Shown: positions 47,666 to 58,806 of the stretch, one piece after another
Position numbering within the stretch: position 1 is the first letter of the stretch
Layout of the letters: every line of letters begins with the position of its first letter
Assembly: GCA_020205615.1 (NCBI GenBank)
Contig: CM035160.1
Span: forward strand, 5,682,437-5,746,436
Source: Panax quinquefolius
Taxonomy: Eukaryota > Streptophyta > Magnoliopsida > Apiales > Araliaceae
DNA: 64,000 nucleotides
Reading direction: 5' to 3'
Notes under the pieces: generated by a model
Told to the model about the DNA's origin: nothing
The model's database searches: none
The model's input: only the letters and a program-made list of their open reading frames with translations
Made by a program: the position numbers and the translations under genes

Positions 47666-48121
47666 TGTAACACTCTGAACTTGCTATAGGTCCGAAGTGT
47701 TACCGGTCGCAACCCAAACTAAACTACTCAACAATAATCTTAGCTTAAAATCCAACAATAAATATATTTTAAATCAATTCAAATGAAATACAAATAAATA
47801 CCACATTCAAATAACGAGAGACGCAACTCTTCGAAATTAAGAGTTTATAAAAATCCATCAACAAAAGAAATAATATCTAAAACTAAACTCTAACTATTTC
47901 AAGCGTATCAAATAAGTGCTCAAATTTCAACGATGGGACCTATAAAAATCTGTAAGGGGGTGAGGGATGAAGTTCAACAAGTAGTAATCCTTCCTATCTA
48001 GTCGGATCAAGTACAATTTTCAAAACATGTTTTTCAAAATTCTTTTTATTTTCAAAATTAAAACAAATAATTACAAAACGAATTTTACATTCAAAAATGA
48101 TTTGAATATATAAAATATATC
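47666..48121 (-). mobile_element. Fragment of another LTR, interrupted by LTR C
   Basis: TGTAACACTCTGAACTTGC at 47666, with a nearby GGTCCGAAGTGTTACC, looks like the 3' terminus of a plant LTR in reverse complement (ends ...GTTACA). The sequence runs without ORFs to the 5-bp duplication before LTR C and may continue beyond 57529, but no matching other end was identified. Confidence 0.35.
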
Positions 48122-51100
48122 TTTTATGCGACGCCCCCAAAATTAGGTATACGTCACCCATCTTGGGTCGCCACTTACATGGTACATAAATTCAAATACA
48201 AACTTAATTATACATCCGTAGGTGTAACATACGACAATACATAAACCGAGAGTTCTAATAGGAATATTGTCATTTAGACAATATCCATACTCAAGGAGTC
48301 CTCATTACATTTATTGTCACACTATTTAATGAATGGTGAGGACTACTAATGCTATCTTCGGGACCATCACTCTTTTCCCCGACTCGTCCCAATTTATATT
48401 CTCATTTCACGAAGAAGCGGTGAAAGAAAGGGGTGAGCTCAACTAGCCCAAAGAAGAAATATTATGACTAAGATAATGCGAATAAATTATCAATAGTCTT
48501 CAACAATGTTAAACCGATAAAATACAATAGACAACCAGGTTTAATCTGCAGCGAATATCAATCCATTAAAAGAGTCAAGTAGAGAATAAAGTCTACTATC
48601 TTTTAGGTTTTAAAAGGTTTTCATCAATTTTTATCATTTGAGACTCGACAATAAATAAACCACCACATCTAATCATCACCGTACTACGAGTCAAGGATTT
48701 TCATCAAATTATCAATGGTCATGACTATACCGAATCACCCCAGTCATAATCATACCAAAAACTATCCATCACTACATTACAGACCCAATTTGAGGACTTT
48801 TGTCACATCATTTATATCGAGCCACGATTATACCGAATGATCCTCGGTCATAATCATACTAAGTTCATCTATGCACGTAAGCCAAAGATAACATAAGATA
48901 ACATGAGAATGATGACAATGACATAATAATTCAATAAAACAAGTTTAAGAATTATTTAATCCATGAATTATTAACGTCCAAATTGTCGACACGATCATTG
49001 TTTTGTAGAGTAAAATTCAAGAATGATCGGAAGAATATTTCCATGAAAGATCTTTGGATGAAGCGAAATATCAAGGATATTCCACTAATTTTATGGAGTA
49101 TAGAAGTCAAAGTTTTAACCAACCGGGTATAATAAAGAATGGAATAACAAAAGAAATCACCATAAATGCGATTACTTGATGATGTGTTATTCAACGAGAA
49201 TAATAATAACGGAACCAGTCGGGTGAAATTCACACCGACGGGATGATCCAACAGAATAATAAATCTTTGAATAATAAACAATGGAACCGAATCCTAAAAA
49301 CACACGATGGGGATATTCCAACGAGAATAATAAATGCGGAATAATAAACAATGGAACCGTGTCCTGTAAAACACACGCATGTGATATTCCAATGAATAAT
49401 AAAGAATGGAATAACGAAGAAGATCACCAAGTATAGGGATTCACAGATATCTGAGTTATTCCAATGAATAAATAAGAATGGAATAACATAAGAATTTCAC
49501 CAAGTATGTAGATCTCGCCAGACATACGAGTTATGTATAGGGTATACCACTTTTACGAGTTATTCCAATGAGAATAATAATGAATGGAATAATGAAGTTC
49601 TCTTCATGAATAAGAAAATAATAACACCCATTACGTACAACAAATAATACCCACTTACCGTAAAAGACACCGGATATCAAAGTAGTGAAGTACCGAATAC
49701 TCTTCTTCTTTTTCTCTATAGATTTTCTCTCTATACTTCTCTCTATAATTTCTCTCTAGAGTTTCAAAGAATTAAAAGAAAATAATGAAGGAATGAGCTT
49801 CTTTATAGAAAAATAGAATGCATAGTAATTAATCCATGAACGGTCCAGATTGATTTTGTAAGACCCCGAATTTTATGAAATAAAAGTATTCAATTTTTCT
49901 ATTCAGTAAATGGTTAAATTGATAAAAGTTAAAGTTAAGGGTGATATATGAATTTTTTTTTCAAAATACGTAAGGGGGTATAAAGTATTCATTATTATGG
50001 GGAATATTCGTTTGGTCGTGGAATATTCTTTCGTAGGGAATATTAAATGCACTGACGCAGAAATATTTGTGGGCCCCATAATGTAATAACCGCTTGGATG
50101 AAGAAAACGACAAAATTAAGTTTTTATAAATAACGACGTAATCGTTCTGCAATAATTATTGTTGGAATACCCTTGGTAAAATAAAAGTAATACGCGTTGT
50201 TGATGCTTTGCGGTATTACCAGATATTTTTTTGAATTATTGATTCTTACGTGAAGACACTACTCAATAATTGTTACGATAATTCTTGCTCAATATTTTAT
50301 TTTATTGATTCAATAATTGATGCGTTGATATTTTATATTATTGTTGTTCAATAATTGTCACCGCACAAAGATATCTCCATTATCGGATCAATAATTCATA
50401 TTATTTGAATAATATTATTAGATAACATTATTGGCAATGTCTAGAAAGTTACATCAAGGAGAGGTTTGGTCACCTAATTGCGCCCTTGATGAAGGAGAAA
50501 TTCTTATTGAAAGCCCCTCTTCTCAGGAACCGCTTTGGTTGTCATTATTGTGATTCTATAATATTATTTATGAATAATTAATTATTGATTTATATGACAA
50601 TGAAATATTTATTTGATGTGGATATAAATGATGGATTTATTTATGTGGTTATAAATGAAGGAATTAATGTTGAGGTATTTTATCGATTATTTTGTCTGGA
50701 TTGAGGTATTAAAAGATCAAATCGATTTCTTACTACGACTTTATTATGTGAGTTATAATTTTTAATCGACTGTTGGATCGTTGGGATTTTTGGATATGTT
50801 ATACATATATAAGTTGAGTATATGTTCACAAATTTTGAACCGTTAAAAATGAAAGTATAATTTGTTATGAATTTTAAGAGGTGACCGATTCGAAATTAGG
50901 TTATAAATGATTTTGGTGGAAAATTCTAGAATTGGTGGGCCCCACTTTTGGTTGGTGAGAATTGTGCTCAATTGAATTTTCAAATGTGGTGGGTGGGAAT
51001 AAGTGTGAGTAAAGCCATCGGGTTGCGAGAGTTAAGTCCGCTTGGCGTCTTAACATTTTCCTATAAATAGAGGCTAAGTTAGAATTGAAAATCACACCAA

Positions 51101-51654
51101 AAACAAGTTTTCTCTTTCTCTCTATATTATCGAGCGTATTCTTGTGAGTATTTTGAGTATACTTTGAGTATTGTTAGACGGTTGCAAGTTCCTTTGACTA
51201 TATCCAGGTGTTTCAACTAAATCTTGCCTTTCGAGGTAAGGGATGTTATTTTCTTCTCGGATGATATTATTTCTTCAATATCATTATGTTGAAATATTGG
51301 TTGGAACTTTTATCAAATTTGGAACTTTTTCATGTCGGGTTACTATTCATGAGTTACTATTCACGAGTTACTATTCACGAGTACTATTATTATGAAGCGT
51401 GAAGATGTTTTTTTGTGGAATTTCTATCTTTTGGTGTGAGTTACTATTCACGTATACTGCACTTTATTCATGATATCTGACCTTATTCACGAATACGGCA
51501 CTATTCAATTTAAAAAATGAATTTTTTTTCTTTTAAGTCTAAAATATCTATTCGGATACTAGCTTTGATTGTATCCATGTTTTGATCATTCTTGAATTTT
51601 ACACCACTATGATTATTTTTGAGGTATTTTTGGGCGTGGATAAAACCAATGCAA

Positions 51655-52050
51655 AGATGAATGATTTAGAAGAATATCTTTGGCACATGTAGTGCAAAGA
51701 TGAACAGTGTTTAAATAAACATGACCAACTGATGAATATCTTTAGCCAAATAGTACAAAGATGAATTATTGATGAATATCTTTTGCTCAGTGTGCAAAGA
51801 TGACATTTTGTTGTTGAATATCTTTAAATTTAGTGCAAAAGATGAATTATTGATGAATATCTTTTTGCTCGTAATGCAAAGATGACTGTTGTTGAATATC
51901 TTTAGCTTTGTAGTGCAAAGATGAATTATTGATGAATATCTTTGGCTTGTAATGCAAAGATGACCCGTTGTTGAATATCTTTAGCTTTTGTAGTGTAAAG
52001 ATGAATCTGTTGATAAATATCTTTGGCCCGTGGTGCAAAGATGAATTTAT
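51655..52050 (+). repeat. Array of about 43-bp repeats in the 5' LTR leader
   Basis: Nine or ten degenerate units alternate GATGAATATCTTTGGC with GTAGTGCAAAGATGA. The same array occurs at 55380-55775 in the 3' LTR and, shorter, in LTR A (17860-18060, inverted). It starts about 580 bases downstream of the LTR TATA box, so it would be transcribed. Small minus-strand ORFs over it follow the repeat. Confidence 0.85.
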
Positions 52051-52465
52051 TAGTATGATTATGAACATGAACTGTGATTTGGTATAACCATGATCTTTGA
52101 TGTTTCAGGTAAAGACAAGTGATGAAAATTATCTTTGTCTTGGATGAGGAAAGGAATTTAGAACTACAATTACGATTATGAGTTATACACGTGATTGTGG
52201 ACAGGAATTGTTGATTGATGTTACAGGGATAAAACATTGTTGGTGGAATAGATTTTATGGTCTATTTGACTCTTCTAATGGATTGCTCATTCCGCTGCAA
52301 CTATGGTTGAAAAGTTTTATCATCTACCATATGTTCTAAATCTACGATTTATTCTTGATGAAGACTATTGATAATTTATTTATCTTTAGTCATAATATTC
52401 TTTTATTGAGCTAGTTGTGCTCACCCTTTTGTTTCACAATTCCTTTCGTAATAAAAGTGTAGTCA

Positions 52466-52900
52466 ATGGTCGAGCGGGATAGCGAGAGAATAGAGTGGTG
52501 GTCTATAGATGTTGAGGGTGAGGTGAATTTAACTTGGAAGGGTGTTTTGTCACTATCATACAAGATGTCTAATGACATACAACCTCGTATTATCATAAGA
52601 CATGGTTGTGCTCATCCACTTGCTGAGTATATTTACAAGCACTACCTATATAATCTTGGTGTTTGTTTGGAGTATAATACCCAATTAGAGACAGTGGAGA
52701 TAATGATATGTCAAGAGAAGACTCACCATTGGGAAAAATATGATAGTAATCTTTTCATTTTTCTTTGGGGTTTATTGGGTCAACCAAGGATAATTCTGTG
52801 GCCATATGATATCTACCATAACCTAAAAGCATGGCCTCCCATGTATGAAGGTTTCCTTGAGCACTTCCCAAAGATTCTAATTTCTAAAATGCAGTTTTGA
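52466..52900 (+). CDS. 144-residue ORF inside the 5' LTR of element F, family unknown
   Basis: The frame runs from ATG 52466 to TGA 52898-52900. The product has ordinary protein composition with several Trp, His and Cys residues (HGCAHPLAEYIYKHYLYNLG, ICQEKTHHWEKYDSNLFIFL, WPPMYEGFLEHFPK). I recognise no retrotransposon domain and no host family. The block coding for most of it (about 52475-52930) is present in both LTRs of F but absent at the equivalent place in LTRs A, B, C and D, so it entered the F lineage later and may be a captured host fragment. The 3' LTR copy is broken. Expression is unknown; a chance ORF in noncoding LTR sequence is a real alternative. Confidence 0.35.
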   Translation: MVERDSERIEWWSIDVEGEVNLTWKGVLSLSYKMSNDIQPRIIIRHGCAHPLAEYIYKHYLYNLGVCLEYNTQLETVEIMICQEKTHHWEKYDSNLFIFLWGLLGQPRIILWPYDIYHNLKAWPPMYEGFLEHFPKILISKMQF

Positions 52901-53094
52901 CTATACCTTTTTATGTAAGGTGTCATTGTGACGTCTTCTGATTGGTATATATTTGTATCCAAACTCACAACATATGTGTTTGTTGTATTTTGCCTGACAA
53001 TTGTTGTAATAAAGTTGTAGTTGTTTTTCGTACCATATATATTTGGCGACTCGTAATGGGTTGGATGGAATGAACCTATTTTGGGGTTGTTATA

Positions 53095-53581
53095 TTTAGT
53101 ATCGAGCTATAAGTAAAGAGCCCCGAGCCTCTCATTTGGTGACTTCTGTTGATGGGGATGCACCAAAGCCGGACTCTCCGTAGGGGCGCCGCTTCTGGTG
53201 GCAAACCGATAGTACCAATGTGAGGTCTTTGTCCTTGATGGGACATTTGTTACATTTGGTATCGAGCTTAGGATATGATCTCTGGCGGAGATCGGGAATA
53301 GAACTAGGAGGAGAGATGAAAATCCTTCGCTAGTGTGTCCTACCTAAGCTTATTTGTTGGTCGATCATAATATCGAGATATTATGTGATATGTTAATTTG
53401 CTCAATTAACCTTTGTTTTTGAAGTCAGTATTCTAGAATGATATCCGAAATATAGGAGATGAAAGCAATGGAGAAATCATGATGACGGGGAGATAAAATC
53501 TCAAATGAAAACAAAGTATTCTCAACTCTTTGAAATACAGAATGCGTAAATTTCGGGACGAAATTTCATAAGGAGGGAGAT
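53095..53581 (+). other. Internal region of element F (PBS-like to PPT)
   Basis: 487 bases with no gag or pol frame. Two TGGTATCGAGC-like sequences (53094-53108 and 53254-53270) resemble the tRNA-iMet primer site TGGTATCAGAGC with one base missing; the second is preceded by TTGTTACAT, which looks like an LTR end. The region closes with ATAAGGAGGGAGA at 53568-53580, a polypurine tract immediately before the 3' LTR. Confidence 0.75.
53568..53580 (+). promoter_or_regulatory. Polypurine tract of element F
   Basis: ATAAGGAGGGAGA abuts the TGTAAGACC start of the 3' LTR (one T between), the expected place for the plus-strand priming site of LTR retrotransposons. Confidence 0.8.
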
Positions 53582-55379
53582 TGTAAGACCAAAATTTTAT
53601 GAAATAAAAGTATTCAATTTTTCTATTCAAGAAATGGTTAAATTGATAAAAGTTAAAGTTAAGGGTGATATATGAATTTTTTTTTCAAAATACGCAGTGG
53701 GTATAAAGTATTCATTATTGTTTGGAATATTCGTTTGGTCGTGGAATATTCTTTTACGTAAATGGAATATTCGAACGACGGAGTAGCATTATTGTGGGCC
53801 CCATAATGTAATAAGCATGCCGGATGAAGAAAAGCGACAAAATTAAGTTTTTATAAATAACAACTTAATCGTTACTGATTAACACTTGCTGGAATACCCG
53901 TTGGTAAAATAAAGTAATACGCGTTGTTGCGCGATGGCGGCACGGTATTACACGATTTTTGAATTATTGATTCTTACTAACGTGAAAGCACTACTCAATA
54001 ATTGTTATAGTAATTCTTGCTCAATATTTTATTTTATTGATTCAATAATTGATCGTTGATATTTTATATTATTGTTGTTCAATAATTGTCAACGCATGAT
54101 CTCCATTATCGGATCAACAATTCATATTATTTGAATAATATTATTAGATAACATTATTGGCAATGTCTAGAAAGTTACATCAAGGAGAGGTTTGGTCACC
54201 TAATTGCGGCGCCAAGAGTGAGGAGAAATTCTTATTGGAAAGCCCCTTTCTGAGGAACCTGCTGGTTGTCATTATTGTGATTCTATAATATTATTTATGA
54301 ATAATTAATTATTGATTTATATGACAATGAAATATTTATTTGATGTGGATATAAATGATGGATTTATTTATGTGGTTATAAATGAAGGAATTAATGTTGA
54401 GGTATTTTATCGATTATTTTGTCGGATTGGAGGTATTAAAAGATCAAATCGATTATTCTTACGACTTTATTATGTGAGTTATAATTTTTAATCGTACCGT
54501 TGATCGTTGGGATTTTTGGATATGTTATACATATATAAAGTTGAGTATATGTTCACAAATTTTGAGCCGTTAAAATGAGCGTATAATTTGTTATGAATTT
54601 TAAGAGGTGGTGATTCGAAATTAGGTTTTAAATGATTTTGGTGGAAAATTCTAGAATTGGTGGGCCCCACTTTTGGTTGGTGAGAAATGTGCTCAATTGA
54701 ATTTTCAAATATGGTGGGTGGGAATAGTAGCGAGTAAAGCCATCAGGTTGCAGTTAAGTCTCTTGACGTCTTAACATTTTCCTATAAATAGAGGCTAAGT
54801 TAAATTGAAAATCACACCAAAAAGTTTTCTCTCTTTCTCTCTCTATATTATCGGCGTATTCTTGTGAGTATTTTGAGTATACTTTGAGTATTGTTAGACG
54901 GTGCAAGTTCCTTCAAAGACTATATCCTGTGTTTCAACTAAATCTCTTGTCTTTTCGAGGTAAGGGATGTTATTTTCTTCTCGGATGATATTATTTCTTC
55001 AATATCATTATCTTTGAAATATTGGTTGGAACTTTTTATCAAATTTGGAACTTTTTCATGTCGGGGTTACTATTCATGAGTTACTATTCACGAGTTACTA
55101 TTCACGAGTACTATTAAGCATGAAGTGTGAAGATGTTTTTTATGGAATTTCTATCTTTTGGTGTCGAGTTACTATTCACGTATCGTCCTTTATTCACGTA
55201 TCTGACCTTTATTCACGAATCACTGGCACTATTCAATAGAAAAATGAATTTTTTTTTTTTTTCGTCTAAAATATCTATTCCGGATACTAGCTTTGATTGT
55301 ATCCATGTTTTGATCATTCTTGAATTTTACACCACTATGATTATTTTTGAGGTATTTTTTTGGGCGTGGATAAAACCAA

Positions 55380-55775
55380 TGCAAAGATGAATGATTTAGA
55401 AGAATATCTTTGGCACAGAGTGCAAAGATGAGCAGTGTTTAAATAAACATGACTGAATGGATGAATATCTTTAGCCAAGATGGTGCAAAGATGAATTATT
55501 GATGAATATCTTTTTGCTCGTAATGCAAAGATGATGACTTGTTGTTGAATATCTTTAAATTTAGGTAGTGTAAAGATGAATTATTGATGAATATCTTTTG
55601 CTCGGAATGCAAAGATGACTTTGTTGTTGAATATCTTTAGCTTTGTGTGTGCAAAGATGAATTATTGATGAATATCTTTGGCTTGTAATGCAAAGATGAC
55701 CCGTTGTTGAATATCTTTAGCTTTGTAGTGTAAAGATGAATCGTTGATAAATATCTTTGGCCGTAGTGCAAGATG
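55380..55775 (+). repeat. Array of about 43-bp repeats in the 3' LTR leader
   Basis: Counterpart of the array at 51655-52050, with the same alternation of GATGAATATCTTT and TGCAAAGATGA and a similar unit number, so unit count has not diverged much between the two LTRs. Confidence 0.85.
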
Positions 55776-56225
55776 AATTTATTAATATGATTATGAGCGA
55801 GGAATGTGATTTGGTATAACCATGATCTTTGATGTTTCGGGTAAAGACAAGTGATGAAAATTATCTTTGTCTTGGATGAGGAAAGGAATTTAGAATTACA
55901 ATTACGATTATGAGTTATACACGTGATTGTGGGCGAGAATTGTTGATTGATGTTACGAGGATAAAACATTGTTGGTGGACTTTTAACATGGAGAAGATAA
56001 TAGATTTTATGATCTATTTGACTCTTCTAATGGATTGCTCATTCATTGCTGAACTATGGTTGAAAAGTTTTATCATCTACCATATGTTCTAAATCTACGA
56101 TTTATTCTTGATGAAGACTATTGATAATTTATTTATCTTTAGTCATAATATTCTTCTTCGAAGCTAGTTGTGCTCACCCTTTTGTTTCACAATTCCTTTC
56201 GGGTAATAAAAGTGTAGTAGTTTGG

Positions 56226-56660
56226 GTGAAGCGGGGATAGCGAGGAATAGAGTGGTGGACTATAGATGTTGAGGTGAGGTGAATTTAACTTGGAAGGGTG
56301 TTTTGTCACTTATCATACAAGATGTCTAATGACATACAACCTCGTATTATCATAAGACGTGGTTGTGCTCATCCACTTCTTGAGTATATTTACAAGCACT
56401 ACCTATATAATCTTGGTGTTTGTTTGGAGTATAATACCCAATTAGAGACAGTGGAGATAATGATATGTCAAGCGAAGACTCACCATTGGGAAAAATATGA
56501 TAGTAATCTTTTCATTTTTCTTTGGGGTTTATTAGATTCAACCAAGGATAATTACGTGGCCATATGATATCTACCATAACCTAAAAGCATGGCCTCCCAT
56601 GTATGAAGGTTTCTTGAGCACTTCCCAAAGATTCTAATTTCTAAAGCAGGTTTTGACTAT
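56226..56660 (+). pseudogene. Broken copy of the LTR ORF in the 3' LTR
   Basis: Matches the ORF at 52466-52900. The ATG region is altered, indels near 56275 and 56310 change the frame, and the readable part (56298-56567, 89 residues) ends early after WGLLDSTKDN where the other copy reads WGLLGQPR. The central 65 residues or so are almost identical. Confidence 0.6.
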
Positions 56661-57560
56661 ACCTTTATATGTAGGTGTCATTGTGACGTCTTCTGAGTTG
56701 GTATATATTTGTATCCAAACTCACAACATATGTGTTGTTGTATTTTGCACGACAATTGTTGTAATAAAGTTGTAGTTGTTTTTCGTACCATATATTTGGC
56801 GACTTCGAATGGGTTGGATGGAATGAACCTATTTTGGGGTTATTCTGATTTACTTTAATCGACGGTCCATATTTAAAGCAAAAAAATTTTAAATAAAATA
56901 TCATATATTCTATTTATATAAAAACATTTTACTATCTGAACACTATGCAAAAACACTTATGCAACACTTATGCATAATAAAATATAATATATTCTATTTA
57001 TAGAATAACTTTAATAAAGTATTCTATTTTATATAAAAGATGTTTACGCTTTATTACGTTAATAATACGAATAAAACAAAACGTCATTATCGCTATAATA
57101 ATTCATATTATTAATCGACAATAATGGAATCAAACCGGAGTGACTTCTCACATAAGCATCGATAATCAATACCGGTGTCTTTACTATGCAACCACACGTA
57201 TTCTTTGTACTTTTACTACCGAGTAGTTCAACAATGATCAACGGTAAAACTTCCGCCAATTATTTCAATAAAATATTTTTGTCGTTTTCTCGATCCGAAT
57301 GATAATTACATTGTGGGGTCCCCAATGATTGAGTAGTTGTCTGCGAATATTCCTGCTAAACCAAATATTCCCAGACCAATCGAATATAATATAACCACTT
57401 GCATACTTTGCAAAATTTATAAATACTACCCACAACTATAATATTATCTCAAATTCACACCATAATATTAAACAATTATTTCGACAAAATTTAAATCTTT
57501 ATTGATAAAATCTGGGGTCTCACATTTTAATCAATAGTCTTAATTAGCTTACTGTAGCCC

Positions 57561-58761
57561 TGTAACACGACCCAAAAGTTCGATAACGTCAATGATCTTG
57601 CACCCAGTTAAGGTATCTAATTTGCACGCTCCCCAAAGGACATCTAAAAGGTGTACGTCTTAGTAGGTCCTAAATTAGATTCGGAACTAAATGTAATCAA
57701 TAACGGGTTCTATATATAGTCGGATTTCAAAATCTTTTATCAATATTATTGATATTCTAAACGATACTTTTTCATAGTTCAAAATCATGTAATCTTATTT
57801 CACAGTTCAAAATAAATACTTGATCCGAAATTTTTAAATAACGAACATAACATTTTAATTTAAATAGAAGCCTTAAATAAAACAACAAATTTTAAAATCA
57901 TACATTTAGGCATCCGAATAATTATTAACTTATACATAAAGTAAACGATAATTTAAAAATACTAAATAGTCCGAAAAACCACTTACCTCGATATTGCGAA
58001 ACACGAAATATTAGCCGAACAAATCCTAAATATAAATTTTAGAACAAATAAAAATTATTAGAATACATATATTATCCTAACTCAACTGAATTTTAATTTA
58101 TATCTTATGATATGTAATATTTAATTATGTTTAATTTAATTTATATTTAATTAATATACTAAAATTATACTGATTTCCTGAAATTATAATAACTTAGATA
58201 ACATAATTTTAAAATTTAAAACAAATATTTTATATTATTTGTTTAGAATTAATTCAGTTATACTTATTAATATAAATACTTATTTTAATTTAATTGTCAA
58301 TTCTAGAATAACTTCTGTATATTGTTTAAAATAAGAAAATTGACATGTTAATTTATTTTAACACATAAATTATGTATACATATCTCTGTTTCATGAATGT
58401 ATTATTATAATCATTGTTTGCAAAATTAATCATAAATATAAATTAGTAATTTAATAATTGAAAAGAAAGGGTTTAGGTTTACTTATTTGAGTTTTCTTCT
58501 CTATTTTGTAGTACTCCAAAACTAAATGATTTTTATGTTCTGTTATTTTCTTTCTCTCTCTCATCTTTCTCTTGTTAATTGTTATATAATGATTTAAATA
58601 CATGAAATTCCTTTACAGAATAGATAACTAAGAAAAAGAGTCCTTTTTAAAATTAAAAATTTGTTACAACTTAAATAACTTATCTTATCCTTATAGATTT
58701 TAGATATGTATAAATAATTATTAGTTACACTTCTATTATCTAAATATATTATTTTATTATC

Positions 58762-58794
<33 letters not shown>

Positions 58795-58806
58795 CCGGAT
58801 ATTACA
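57561..58806 (-). mobile_element. LTR-like sequence of a different family (about 1.25 kb)
   Basis: The plus strand starts TGTAACACGACCC and ends ATATCCGGATATTACA, so on the minus strand it runs TGTAATATCCGG... to ...GGGTCGTGTTACA, the form of a plant LTR. No internal retrotransposon sequence follows and the flanks (AGCCC, AATCT) do not match, so it is either a solo LTR with lost duplication or part of a larger worn element. An (ATT)n tract lies at 58763-58791. Confidence 0.5.

Larger units (their letters stand above)
49857..53094 (+). repeat. 5' LTR of element F
   Basis: In order it contains the TGTAAGACCCC start, GGGAATATTCGTTTGGTCGT-type AT-rich sequence shared with LTRs A and E, a promoter-like CCTATAAATAGAGGC (51060-51074), TATTCACGAGT repeats (51345-51490), an array of about 43-base units (51655-52050), an extra block with a 144-codon ORF (about 52475-52930), and the end GGGGTTGTTATA. 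The last dozen bases are uncertain. Confidence 0.85.
49857..56846 (+). mobile_element. Long-LTR retrotransposon 'F' with a 487-bp internal region
   Basis: Two LTRs in direct orientation (49857-53094 and 53582-56846, each about 3.25 kb) begin TGTAAGACC and enclose only 487 bases. GATTT flanks the whole (49852-49856, 56847-56851), a 5-bp target duplication inside LTR C. The internal region begins with a primer-binding-site-like TTAGTATCGAGCT, repeats TTTGGTATCGAGCTTAGG about 155 bases on, and ends with TTTCGGGACGAAATTTCAT then a polypurine tract. That last arrangement is typical of Ty3-gypsy chromoviruses of the Tekay/Del type, which also have long LTRs. No gag or pol remains, so the element is nonautonomous. 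The right LTR end (GGGGTTATTCT) is worn compared with the family's GCGTCACA. Confidence 0.85.
53582..56846 (+). repeat. 3' LTR of element F
   Basis: Parallel to the 5' LTR over its full length: the same TATA segment (54780-54795), TATTCACGAGT repeats (55070-55225), 43-base array (55380-55775) and extra ORF-bearing block (about 56235-56690). Differences from the 5' LTR are many small substitutions and indels, noticeably around CG-containing positions. Confidence 0.85.
48127..57524 (-). mobile_element. Solo LTR 'C' of the long-LTR family, split by element F
   Basis: The plus strand begins TGCGACGCCCCCAAAATTAG and ends GGGGTCTCACA; a perfect 5-bp duplication TTTTA flanks it (48122-48126, 57525-57529). 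Without the inserted element F (49857-56846 plus one copy of GATTT) it is about 2.4 kb, the length of LTR D, and parallels B and D throughout. The break point lies just upstream, on its own strand, of the TATA-like region near 49795-49805. Repeats of about 60 bases with GGAACC(A/G) and TGTAAAACACAC lie at 49190-49450. Confidence 0.88.
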
